The notes: generated from the sequence alone by a model not told the origin. A DNA stretch of 7,524 nucleotides from Actinomycetota bacterium (GCA_009702945.1 WLGZ01000039.1:1-7524); one strand, 5' to 3'; shown: positions 1 through 6,724, numbered from the stretch's first letter. Program-made: numbers and translations.

Positions 1-155
1 CCTTACCTATTGCTAGGCGGTTTACTTTCTGTTGCACTTTCCCGTGGGTCGCCCCAGGTGGACGTTATCCACCACTCTTGCCCTATGGAGTCCGGACTTT
101 CCTCGAACATTGCTGCCCGCGATCATCCGACCGACTCGTCTGCTCTAAGACTACG
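1..155 (-). ncRNA. rnpB: RNase P RNA (type A), 5' half; 3' part beyond the left edge
   Basis: This is the catalytic RNA of ribonuclease P, which removes the 5' leader from tRNA precursors. Read on the minus strand, positions 104-87 give GAGGAAAGTCCGGACTCC, the near-universal conserved block containing the 5' strand of helix P4. It is followed by a P8-like hairpin (GGTGGA...TCCACC on both strands, 57-73), then AGTGCAACAGAAAG (38-25) and ACCGCC (about 22-17). That order matches P7-P8-P9 and the conserved GUGCAACAGA segment of type A bacterial RNase P RNAs such as that of Escherichia coli. The rest, including the P4 3' strand and the 3' end, lies beyond base 1. The exact 5' end is not certain: a pairing-based guess is near 145 (GAGCAGACG...), while the predicted promoter would start transcription near 160. 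No protein gene overlaps the body of the RNA. Confidence 0.97.
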
Positions 156-165
156 GGGATTTGGC

Positions 166-171
166 TAGGGT
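166..171 (+). promoter_or_regulatory. Predicted -10 box for a leaderless amidohydrolase mRNA
   Basis: TAGGGT (166-171) fits the actinobacterial TAnnnT -10 pattern and ends 6 bases before the ATG at 178. Transcription would then begin at or next to the start codon. No good -35 is visible at the expected place, inside the start of rnpB. The same bases (AGGG, 7 bases before ATG) could instead act as a weak Shine-Dalgarno sequence, so the two readings compete. Confidence 0.4.
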
Positions 172-193
172 AGAAAAATGCTGGATTTGTTAA
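167..193 (-). promoter_or_regulatory. Predicted rnpB promoter
   Basis: On the minus strand TTAACA (193-188, one mismatch from TTGACA) lies 15 bp upstream of TACCCT (172-167), a TAnnnT -10 box. Transcription would begin near 160, just ahead of the RNase P RNA. The -35 element lies inside the first codons of the divergent amidohydrolase gene. The 15-bp spacer is short, so this is a moderate prediction. Confidence 0.4.
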
Positions 194-1794
194 TAACAGG
201 CGGACTGCTTCATTCGCCAGGTGGCGCTGCTCCTAGGCCTAAAGCCATTGGCTTGAAAGGCAATCAAATCGCATTTATCGGCGAACATCAGGATGCACCA
301 TCTTCTCGAGAGCAAGTCGAGCTCGACGGCCACCTCATTACTCCAGGATTTATCGACAGCCACAATCACCTGCTGCTTGGTTTTGATCCCGATGCTGTGA
401 ACCTTCAAGACTTAGTCGTCCTTGAAGACGTCCGAAAGCGAATGATGGAATTCGCTAACTCGCGACCTGACCTGGAATGGATTTGCGGAGAAAATGCAAA
501 CTACTCAGTTGTCACTGGTCGACGACCTAACGCCCAGGATCTTGAAGGGATAACGGATCGTCCAGTTTTCATTACTACCTACGATCAACATTCAGTTTGG
601 TTAAATCGGGCCGCAATTCGCGCTCTTGGAATTGAACCTGGAGTTGTGCTCAGCTGGGGCAGACCAGAGTTCGATGAAGTTACCAATGAAGCAACTGGTT
701 GGGTTACTGATTTCTACACAAGTGCCATGACAACGATCGGATTAAAGGCACTACAACGAGACATCCCAATGTATTCTCCTGAACGCAGATACCGAAAATT
801 AGTTTCCAGTATGGAAATGGCCACGAGATTTGGAATCACTACGGTGGTCGAGCCTCAAGTTCCCATGGCCGAACTGGAACTCTTTCATCGCGCGCTTAAA
901 GAAGGAAAGTTAACTTCCCGAGTTATCGCGGCGTTGTTTCATCCAATTGATGAAGGGTCGGATTTCCGAATGGAACTTCGTAACACTGTCGATAACCATC
1001 AAGATTCCAACAAGCTTTCCCTTGGTCCAGTAAAGCTTTATGCAGATGATGTGATCGAACCACACACTGCTTGGCTACTTGATGACTACGCAAACATGCC
1101 TGGACATCGCGGTCATCCAAGTGCATCGGTAGAAGAATTCAAGTACGTTGTTTCAGAACTAGATCGGATGGGTTTTCAAACTCATACTCATGCCACAGGT
1201 GATGGTGGCATCCGACTAATTCTGGATGCCCTCGAAAATGCAGCTCAATTGAATTCCACAAGTGATCGTCGCCATGGCATTGTGCACGTGGAGTGCATTC
1301 ATCCTGATGATTTACCAAGACTTGCTCAACTAGGCGTTACTGCAGCAATGCAACCACGACACTGCTCCCCTGACTTGATTGAAGGATCTTGGATGAACAA
1401 CGTAGGCGAACAACGTTGGGATCGCGCTTGGCGCATCAAATCGCTTATCGAGGCTGGCACCCACGTTGCGCTTTCTAGTGACTGGCAAGTTGGTGAAATG
1501 GATCCACTAGTGGGAATTTATAGCGCAATGACGCGCGCATCACTTGATGGCAAGAAGTCTTGGACTCAAGATGAACGCATATCGTTGACGGCAGCCATTG
1601 ATGGTTACACCAAAGAAGGTGCCTGGGCTTGGCATCGCGAATCCGAATTTGGAGCTCTTCAAATTGGCGCTAAAGCCGATGTTGTTGTTTGGTCAAGTAA
1701 CTTGCACGATCATGCCGAGAATCCTGATGCATTACTTGATCAACATTCACTGCTTACAGTCGTGGATGGCGTGATTGAACACGACGCCCGCTAA
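178..1794 (+). CDS. Amidohydrolase family 3 (YtcJ-like) metal-dependent hydrolase
   Basis: This 538-residue protein has the length and motif order of the amidohydrolase 3 / YtcJ-like family, cytoplasmic zinc (or similar metal) TIM-barrel hydrolases that cleave amide or C-N bonds. Visible metal-site elements are GFIDSHNH with H62 and H64, a lysine in KLYADD (K286, the usual carbamylated bridging lysine), THTHATGD with H336 and H338, HVECIH (H370), and LSSDW with D435. The N-terminus (MLDLLITGGLL) and the C-terminus (ADVVVW, then VVDGV) form the small beta-sandwich typical of the superfamily, so the ATG at 178 is well supported. There is no signal peptide. The substrate cannot be read from the sequence. 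The gene is divergent from rnpB and convergent with the dehydrogenase gene, overlapping its stop codon. Together they suggest catabolism of an N-substituted compound, which is inference. Confidence 0.9.
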   Translation: MLDLLITGGLLHSPGGAAPRPKAIGLKGNQIAFIGEHQDAPSSREQVELDGHLITPGFIDSHNHLLLGFDPDAVNLQDLVVLEDVRKRMMEFANSRPDLEWICGENANYSVVTGRRPNAQDLEGITDRPVFITTYDQHSVWLNRAAIRALGIEPGVVLSWGRPEFDEVTNEATGWVTDFYTSAMTTIGLKALQRDIPMYSPERRYRKLVSSMEMATRFGITTVVEPQVPMAELELFHRALKEGKLTSRVIAALFHPIDEGSDFRMELRNTVDNHQDSNKLSLGPVKLYADDVIEPHTAWLLDDYANMPGHRGHPSASVEEFKYVVSELDRMGFQTHTHATGDGGIRLILDALENAAQLNSTSDRRHGIVHVECIHPDDLPRLAQLGVTAAMQPRHCSPDLIEGSWMNNVGEQRWDRAWRIKSLIEAGTHVALSSDWQVGEMDPLVGIYSAMTRASLDGKKSWTQDERISLTAAIDGYTKEGAWAWHRESEFGALQIGAKADVVVWSSNLHDHAENPDALLDQHSLLTVVDGVIEHDAR

Positions 1795-4262
1795 GCCTTA
1801 AGGCGCAGGTTCTCTGGGTCATAGAACGGAACATCGCTGATCGTTGCTGGTGTTAACACCCCAGCGCAATCAACTATGAAGTTCGAGCCAGTTGGAACAT
1901 CGGCTGGAATGTTTCCAAGTCCGCATGCTCCCCCAATGGTGTGACCATACGAACCAGAAGTTACGTGACCAATGATTTTGCCATCAAGCAAGATTGATTC
2001 ATCGTGAACGAATAGTGGTTCTGGATTATCAAGTTTGATAAACACTTGGCGACGATCTGGATTTTGCTTTCCTTCAATCGCGCTGCGTCCGACGAAGTCA
2101 CCTTTCTTTAGGTTGACTGCAAATGCAAGTGAGGCTTGATACGGATCATCGATCGGGCCGATGTCGTGACCTAAGTGACGGTAACCCTTTTCTACACGCA
2201 AGCTATCTAGTGCGTGGTAACCGGCTCTGCGCAGACCAAGACCTTCGCCAGCTTCGATCACTGAGTCATAAATTGAAACTGCCATGTCGTTAGTTGGATA
2301 AAGTTCGTAACCAAGTTCACCAACGAAACTTACGCGCAAGCAAAGCGCTGAACCATTACCAACTTCGATCTCACGAGCAGTTCCCCATGGTTGATTTTCA
2401 GTTGAGAAATCAGCTGGGCTAATGCGCGACAACAACTCTCGCGAGTTAGGTCCCATGATTCCAATAGTGGCAAGACCTGCGCTTGCATCAAATGTGGCAG
2501 CAGCGTGACCGCGAGCGGCTCGGCGCAACATTGCCAAAGTTTTAGTTTGTGCTGCCGTTGGAGTAACAACCATGAATCGGTCTTCAGCAAGCCTGGTGAT
2601 AGTGCCATCTAGTTCGATGCCACCACCCTTGTTAAGCATGAGGGTGTAAACAACTCGGCCAATCTTCACATCCATGTTGGATGTCGTTACTGACTGAATA
2701 ACTTTGAGGGCATCAGGTCCAGCAACTTCAACTTTTGTGAATGTTGAAAGATCAAAGATTGCTACTGCTTCTCGCGCTGCTTTATGTTCAGCGGCTGAGT
2801 GCTCGAACCAGTTCTGGCGCTGGTAACTGTATTCGTATTCCCGCTTGGTGCCAGCAGGTGCAAACCAATTCGCACGCTCGTAACCAACTAGCTCGCCAAA
2901 TACCGCGCCGGCTGCGTCAACTCGATCATGCAAAGGTGACCGGCGAATGTTACGGGCGGTGTAAGGCTGCAAGAACGGCCAGTGCATCGCATAGAGACGG
3001 CCGAGGCCTTCCTTAGTGCGTTCATGCATGTAAGGGCGGTTTGCTTGGTACTTCGAGAATCGCTGAACATCTACGGCCGAAACATCTGTAGTTGGTGTGC
3101 CAGCAACAATCCATTCAGCTAATGCTCGGCCTGCACCTGGCGCGTAAATAATGCCTTGGCTGTTAAATCCAGCTGCAATCCATAAGCCATCAACCTCAGC
3201 AGTCTCGCCAAGGCAGAAACTTGCATCTGGCGTGAATGACTCTGGAGCATTCAAGAAGCGTGAATAATTGGCAGTCTTTAGTGCCGGGATTCGATCTTCC
3301 GCAAAACCCTTGATGGCGGCGAAGTGCTCCCAGTCTGGATCAAACTCACCAAAAGCAAAGTCTTTAGCCAAAGTGCGGGAATCAACTGGTATGCCGTCAG
3401 GTTCAAATGCACCAACAACTAGTGAGCCGTTGTGACCTCGTACATATAAGTAGCCATCTAAATCGCGCAGCACTGGAAGTGGAACATCTGCGCCTTCGAT
3501 CGGATCAGTAGTTACGTGCACATGCGCTGCTGGGTAAAGCGGAACCATTGCGCCACACTTTTCAGCAAGTTCGCGTGTCCATAGTCCTGCTGCCAAAACT
3601 AAGTTTTCGCATTCAACGATTCCCTGATCAGTTTCTACTGCAGTAATCCGTCCGTTAACTTTCTGAACGCCAGTTACGGTAACGCCTTCGCGAATTGTGA
3701 CACCGCGAGTGTGAGCACCTTTGGCAAATGCCATCGCAGCTCGACCTGGATTAACGTGGCCATCTTCTGCGTGATGCATTCCGCCTAATAGGCCATCCGA
3801 TGTTGCAAGCGGATGAAGTTTGGCAACTTGTTCAGGCGTTACTAGTTCACTGGAAACTCCGTTGTGACTTGCGACCATATGGCTATAGCGCAATTCATCT
3901 AATCGGCCTGGAGTTCTGGCAAGCGATAACGAACCATTCTGCTTGAGAGAAACATTGATTCCAGTTTCTTTTTCAATCGCACGATATGCATCGATTCCGT
4001 AATAAGAAAGTTTTGTCATGGCATGAGTTGCTCGGGAGCGAACAACTAAACCTGCTGCGTGCCAACTTGTGCCAGAAGCAACAGCGGCCCTCTCAATTAG
4101 CAGCACATCTTTATGACCAAGTTCTGCCAAGTGATACGCGATACTGCTGCCAACTACTCCAGCGCCAACTACTACGGTTTGGACGCGAGCTGGAAGCGCT
4201 CTGGTTTTGGCTTGATCATCAAACTCAGTTGCAGAGAGGTCTTTTTCCAGCAGATTATCCAC
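1791..4262 (-). CDS. FAD- and folate-dependent dimethylglycine/sarcosine dehydrogenase-like protein
   Basis: An 823-residue protein with the full architecture of the dimethylglycine/sarcosine dehydrogenase family. Residues about 28-385 are a DAO-type FAD oxidoreductase with the dinucleotide motif GAGVVG (33-38), E57 at the end of the second strand, and a closing AAGFNSQGI segment. A central FAO_M domain follows (about 393-450, with AMHWPFLQPYTARNIRRSP), then a GCV_T folate-binding domain (about 455-700) and its C-terminal barrel (about 720-815). TSWHAAGL carries H68, at the place of the covalent 8-alpha-histidyl FAD link in mammalian dimethylglycine dehydrogenase. D552 in IELDGTI aligns with the folate-site aspartate of T-protein. 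Such enzymes oxidatively demethylate N-methylglycines and pass the one-carbon unit to tetrahydrofolate. The start is GTG at 4262 with AAAGGA about 10 bases upstream. Dehydrogenase versus oxidase, and the exact substrate, cannot be decided here. Confidence 0.93.
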   Translation of the reverse strand: MDNLLEKDLSATEFDDQAKTRALPARVQTVVVGAGVVGSSIAYHLAELGHKDVLLIERAAVASGTSWHAAGLVVRSRATHAMTKLSYYGIDAYRAIEKETGINVSLKQNGSLSLARTPGRLDELRYSHMVASHNGVSSELVTPEQVAKLHPLATSDGLLGGMHHAEDGHVNPGRAAMAFAKGAHTRGVTIREGVTVTGVQKVNGRITAVETDQGIVECENLVLAAGLWTRELAEKCGAMVPLYPAAHVHVTTDPIEGADVPLPVLRDLDGYLYVRGHNGSLVVGAFEPDGIPVDSRTLAKDFAFGEFDPDWEHFAAIKGFAEDRIPALKTANYSRFLNAPESFTPDASFCLGETAEVDGLWIAAGFNSQGIIYAPGAGRALAEWIVAGTPTTDVSAVDVQRFSKYQANRPYMHERTKEGLGRLYAMHWPFLQPYTARNIRRSPLHDRVDAAGAVFGELVGYERANWFAPAGTKREYEYSYQRQNWFEHSAAEHKAAREAVAIFDLSTFTKVEVAGPDALKVIQSVTTSNMDVKIGRVVYTLMLNKGGGIELDGTITRLAEDRFMVVTPTAAQTKTLAMLRRAARGHAAATFDASAGLATIGIMGPNSRELLSRISPADFSTENQPWGTAREIEVGNGSALCLRVSFVGELGYELYPTNDMAVSIYDSVIEAGEGLGLRRAGYHALDSLRVEKGYRHLGHDIGPIDDPYQASLAFAVNLKKGDFVGRSAIEGKQNPDRRQVFIKLDNPEPLFVHDESILLDGKIIGHVTSGSYGHTIGGACGLGNIPADVPTGSNFIVDCAGVLTPATISDVPFYDPENLRLKA

Positions 4263-4367
4263 GACGCAAGATTCCTTTAAATTGAGGTGCTTAGCCCAAC
4301 TTTATTGGAGTTGTTCAACCAGGTGTTGGGAAACTTGAGATGACCTAGGACACACCAAGATGCGAAC

Positions 4368-4384
4368 TTCTCAGGACTTGAGAA
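4368..4384. repeat. Inverted repeat upstream of the dehydrogenase gene, possible operator
   Basis: TTCTCA-GGACT-TGAGAA is a perfect 6-bp inverted repeat with a 5-base centre, about 105 bp upstream of the GTG start. Half of it recurs as ACTTGAGA at 4333-4340, 43 bp away in the same orientation. The placement suits a regulator-binding site, but no regulator gene is nearby and the pattern is short. Confidence 0.3.
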
Positions 4385-4395
4385 AATAATGGAGA

Positions 4396-4430
4396 AGACC
4401 CCGCAATAAGTATGAGTTACTGCGGGGTCT
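4396..4430 (-). terminator. Terminator-like hairpin after yaaA
   Basis: AGACCCCGCA (4396-4405) pairs perfectly with TGCGGGGTCT (4421-4430). Three further pairs follow inside after one mismatch, leaving a 7-base loop. On the minus strand the stem is followed by TTCTCCATTATTTTCT, fairly U-rich in the transcript, while the plus-strand side (CAATTCGC) is not. It is therefore best read as the end of the zinc-ribbon/rnhA/yaaA operon, 170 bases past the yaaA stop, and as insulation of the dehydrogenase promoter. Confidence 0.75.
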
Positions 4431-4514
4431 CAATTCGCTAGAAATTGCCTTTGCCCTGCGGTGACGCTTTTACCTCGCATCGATGATGCTTAGTAATGAT
4501 CCAACCGGGGCGAC

Positions 4515-4576
4515 ATTTTCTAACTAAACCATTCCTACGCCTATGAATTGGTCGTGGCAAGGGGTTTTTAGAAAAT
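4515..4576. repeat. Long imperfect inverted repeat in the yaaA 3' region
   Basis: ATTTTCTAA (4515-4523) pairs with TTAGAAAAT (4568-4576), and AAACC (4526-4530) with GGTTT (4563-4567). The result is a 14-bp stem broken only by a 2-base bulge. A second small hairpin, ATTC...GAAT (4531-4548), lies inside it. No U-tract follows on either strand, so it does not look like a standard terminator. It would lie in the 3' UTR of yaaA, between the stop codon and the terminator-like hairpin. Confidence 0.6.
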
Positions 4577-4600
4577 ATCTTGGATTGATACCTAGATGGC

Positions 4601-5386
4601 TTACAAAACCTCAACAATTACGTCGAGTCCCCATGGCGAACCGGCCTTGGTTGGCTTAACAATCTTTACGTCCAGCGCTACTTTTGCGGCCAGTTCTGCC
4701 AGTTGCTCAATCGTCTTTACTGACTTCCCTGCCTGAGCTAATGATCGAACCAGGCGACCCTTAGTTGCCTTGTTTGAGTGGCTAACAACCTTTGGCGCAC
4801 CCGTTGGCATCTTCTGCATAATTCGCGGGACCACAACTTGATCGGCGATGTTCTTGTCAGTCGGACCAAGCTTCACGTAAATCCCAGATCTTAAATCGAT
4901 TACAAACTCATCTTGCTCAGCAATCAACGAAGTGATCGAATCGCTCCAGAATTTTGTCAACGATCCAATCTTTGGAACAACTGTGTCCCCCGAGAGTCGA
5001 TAAGCCGGAATACGATCAGTGACATTGATTAGTCCAAACAACGCAGATACAACAAAGTTCTCAGCTTCAAACTTTGCCTTGGCTTTAGCGCTAAGTGAGT
5101 CAATTTCAATCGCGTCATAAAGCACTCCGGTATACACCGACCAGACTGGACCAGTTGCTGCTGTTAAGAGTTTCTGATCGCGTTCGATTTCAAAATCTTG
5201 CTTCGCACTGATTGCCAGTGCGGCTCGAGCTTTAGCGGCTGGACCATTTGCCATGGCAACAACAGCTGAAACCAACTCTTGGCGCTGCTTTGTTAATTCC
5301 GGAAAGGAAAGTTTCTTGAAATCTAATCTTTGCTTTCCAGTTGCATCGGTTTTACCTTCCGACGGAGGTAGCAAAATCATGGTCAT
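4601..5386 (-). CDS. yaaA: Peroxide stress protein YaaA (DUF328 family)
   Basis: This 261-residue cytoplasmic protein has the length and motifs of the YaaA/DUF328 family. The N-terminal ILLPPSEGK (residues 4-12) is diagnostic. It is followed by VYTGVLYDAI, ALFGLINVTDRIPAYRL and VIDLRSGIY, and a C-terminal half containing SHSNKATKGR. In Escherichia coli YaaA lowers free iron and protects DNA and proteins during hydrogen peroxide stress; its exact biochemistry is debated, though DNA binding has been reported. It is the last gene of an operon, with its start 9 bases after the RNase HI stop, so it is probably translated by coupling. No strong Shine-Dalgarno sequence is visible. The ATG at 5386 is used here; the ATG two codons later (5380) is an equal alternative and leaves the conserved block intact. 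An AhpE-like peroxiredoxin lies further upstream in the same direction. Confidence 0.93.
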   Translation of the reverse strand: MTMILLPPSEGKTDATGKQRLDFKKLSFPELTKQRQELVSAVVAMANGPAAKARAALAISAKQDFEIERDQKLLTAATGPVWSVYTGVLYDAIEIDSLSAKAKAKFEAENFVVSALFGLINVTDRIPAYRLSGDTVVPKIGSLTKFWSDSITSLIAEQDEFVIDLRSGIYVKLGPTDKNIADQVVVPRIMQKMPTGAPKVVSHSNKATKGRLVRSLAQAGKSVKTIEQLAELAAKVALDVKIVKPTKAGSPWGLDVIVEVL

Positions 5387-5395
5387 TGTTTATCG

Positions 5396-5833
5396 CTATG
5401 GACGAGAGATGATTCCAGAGCCACCCGCAAGATGGGTGTCCAGTGCTTCATTGGCTAACGCATCAGCATGCTTATTGTCTTCGCGAGGAATCCAAGTGTA
5501 GGTGACGTTTCCATAAGGCAGAATTTCGCGCGCTTCGATTGCCAGCTTTTGCATGTCAGGACTTTTAATCTTCCAGCGGCCAGACATTTGCTCAACAACT
5601 AACTTGCTATCCATTCGAACTTCAACCAAAGCCTCTGGATCAAGTTCTGCAATCGCAGTCAGGCCGGCAACCAGTCCGCTGTATTCCGCAACATTGTTCG
5701 TTGCGTGACCTAGAACTGCGGCACGCTCGGCAACCACTTCCCCAGTGTTGGCATTTCGAATCACAGTTCCATAGGAAGCATGACCTGGATTACCTCTGGA
5801 CGCACCATCGGCTTCCATTACAAAGTGAGTCAC
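5396..5833 (-). CDS. rnhA: Ribonuclease HI
   Basis: RNase HI cleaves the RNA strand of RNA-DNA hybrids, removing R-loops and primers. With the start chosen here the protein has 145 residues, normal for a single-domain enzyme. The four acidic catalytic positions are visible: D9 in EADGASRGNPG, E50 in NNVAEYSGL, D75 in RMDSKLVVEQMSGRW, and D124 in EDNKHADALANEAL. An ATG at 5872 is open in the same frame, but it would overlap the zinc-ribbon gene by 43 bases and add 13 unrelated residues. The GTG at 5833 shares GTGA with the upstream stop and has GGAG 8 bases before it, so it is the better start. The C-terminus ends soon after the RNase H fold: the CobC-like phosphatase domain fused to it in mycobacterial Rv2228c is absent. 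yaaA begins 9 bases after the stop. Confidence 0.95.
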   Translation of the reverse strand: MTHFVMEADGASRGNPGHASYGTVIRNANTGEVVAERAAVLGHATNNVAEYSGLVAGLTAIAELDPEALVEVRMDSKLVVEQMSGRWKIKSPDMQKLAIEAREILPYGNVTYTWIPREDNKHADALANEALDTHLAGGSGIISRP

Positions 5834-6579
5834 AGACCCGACTCCGCAGTGCGAACTAAGATTCGGCGACATTGGTCGCAGCGGGCAATTGCATCAGCTG
5901 GCAGGTTACGAATCTGATCGATCTCTTGAGCATCAATCGTGATGTGACAACCCTGGCAAGCTCCGCGATGAATCAGTGCAGCGCCAACTCCGCCTTGATC
6001 TGCACGAATTTTGTCATAAAGCGATATCAAGTCCGCCGGCAATGCGCTAGCAATTTCAGTTCGTTGAGTCGTTACTGAATTGCTTTCAAAATCAATGTCA
6101 GCAAATAAGTCATCTCGAGTTTGGGAAACTGCTGCAAGCTTTTCAGTTGTTTCAATTTCACTTGCTTGTAAATCAGTTACTGCTTGCATGGCGTTTTCAT
6201 ATGCCTGCATGATTTCAAGTTCAATGTCTTCAAGTTCTGCCTGGCGTTTGGCTAAAGTGCCAATTTCATGTTGCAGACTCTCAAGTTCTTTTGCCGCGGA
6301 AACAGCACCAGAATCTAGACGTTCTTGATCGCGCTTGGCGCGAGTTACTACTTGCTCAACGTCCGCTTCGGCTTTTAATTGGTTCAGCTTGAGATCTGAT
6401 GCTTCGGTTTGAGCCGCAACTAGACGCATCTTGATGGAACCAAGTTCAACTTCTAGGTCTTGAGCAGTGGTTATTTCTGGCAGTCCGGCTCGTTTGTGAG
6501 CAAGTTGCAAAAGCTTGGTGTCAAAGCCCTGCAATTCCAGCAATGCTTGTTGCTGTTCGGGGCTTGCAGTAACGGCCAT
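5830..6579 (-). CDS. C4-type zinc-ribbon and coiled-coil protein
   Basis: A 249-residue protein of the zinc-ribbon family (PF02591 type) found next to RNase H in actinobacteria, for example Rv2229c. Residues about 15-175 are highly charged and form a long helical hairpin or coiled coil, rich in E, K, Q, A and L. Near the C-terminus CQGC (C208, C211) and CDQC (C234, C237), 22 residues apart, form the metal knuckles, within HRGACQGCHI and ARCDQCRRILVR. The molecular role is not established; the fold suggests nucleic-acid or protein binding. The ATG at 6579 is well supported, with GGGAG 6 bases upstream. It is the first gene of the operon: its TGA overlaps the RNase HI start. Its 5' UTR carries an inverted repeat at 6594-6618. 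The NIF3-like gene often found just upstream in actinobacteria is not present in this window. Confidence 0.92.
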   Translation of the reverse strand: MAVTASPEQQQALLELQGFDTKLLQLAHKRAGLPEITTAQDLEVELGSIKMRLVAAQTEASDLKLNQLKAEADVEQVVTRAKRDQERLDSGAVSAAKELESLQHEIGTLAKRQAELEDIELEIMQAYENAMQAVTDLQASEIETTEKLAAVSQTRDDLFADIDFESNSVTTQRTEIASALPADLISLYDKIRADQGGVGAALIHRGACQGCHITIDAQEIDQIRNLPADAIARCDQCRRILVRTAESGL

Positions 6580-6593
6580 TTTTTGCTCCCAGA

Positions 6594-6618
6594 TTTGTTT
6601 AGTTATTCAACTAACAAA
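6594..6618. repeat. Inverted repeat just upstream of the zinc-ribbon gene
   Basis: TTTGTT-T-AGTT (6594-6604) and AACTAACAAA (6609-6618) are complementary over 10 bp with one bulged T and a 4-base loop. It ends about 5 bases from the GGGAG ribosome site of the zinc-ribbon gene. It could be an operator or a leader hairpin, but it is AT-rich, so the RNA stem would be weak. Confidence 0.45.
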
Positions 6619-6680
6619 GCCAGACTACCTCTAATCGGTAGCGAGTCGAGAAAGATTAGGCAGCCAGGTCTCAACGTTCA

Positions 6681-6708
6681 TGCCTGATGTTGAAAGCTGT
6701 TGCAGGCA
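6681..6708. repeat. Short inverted repeat downstream of the antitoxin gene
   Basis: TGCCTG (6681-6686) and CAGGCA (6703-6708) form a perfect 6-bp stem around a 16-base loop, about 50-75 bases after the antitoxin stop. There is no T-run on the minus-strand side, so it is at best a weak terminator for the antitoxin gene. Confidence 0.25.
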
Positions 6709-6724
6709 AATTGAAAGTCATGAA

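Larger units (their letters stand above)
4263..4600. other. Non-coding region between the dehydrogenase gene and yaaA
   Basis: I see no credible gene in these 338 bases. Read on the minus strand it holds, from right to left: the 3' UTR of yaaA with a long imperfect stem (4515-4576), a small hairpin GCATC-GAT-GATGC (4477-4489), the terminator-like hairpin (4396-4430), and then about 130 bases that must contain the promoter of the dehydrogenase gene. No convincing -35/-10 pair stands out there. A hairpin at 4368-4384 and a repeated ACTTGAGA (4333-4340 and 4376-4383) are candidate regulator sites. No known riboswitch was recognised. Confidence 0.7.

Noticed and set aside
2330..3070. Open frames of 60-92 codons on both strands inside the dehydrogenase gene
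   Set aside because: They are shadows of a long gene with clear domain motifs, have no ribosome sites, and show low-complexity leucine-rich or serine-rich translations.
4495..4512. GGTTGGATCA on the minus strand, like the end of 16S rRNA
   Set aside because: Only about ten bases match, the CCTCC anti-Shine-Dalgarno core is missing, and no rRNA-like sequence lies upstream.
5872..6687. Plus-strand frames opposite the zinc-ribbon gene, serine-rich
   Set aside because: Their composition is what antisense reading of a coiled coil rich in E, Q, L and A codons produces; no start signals or family likeness.
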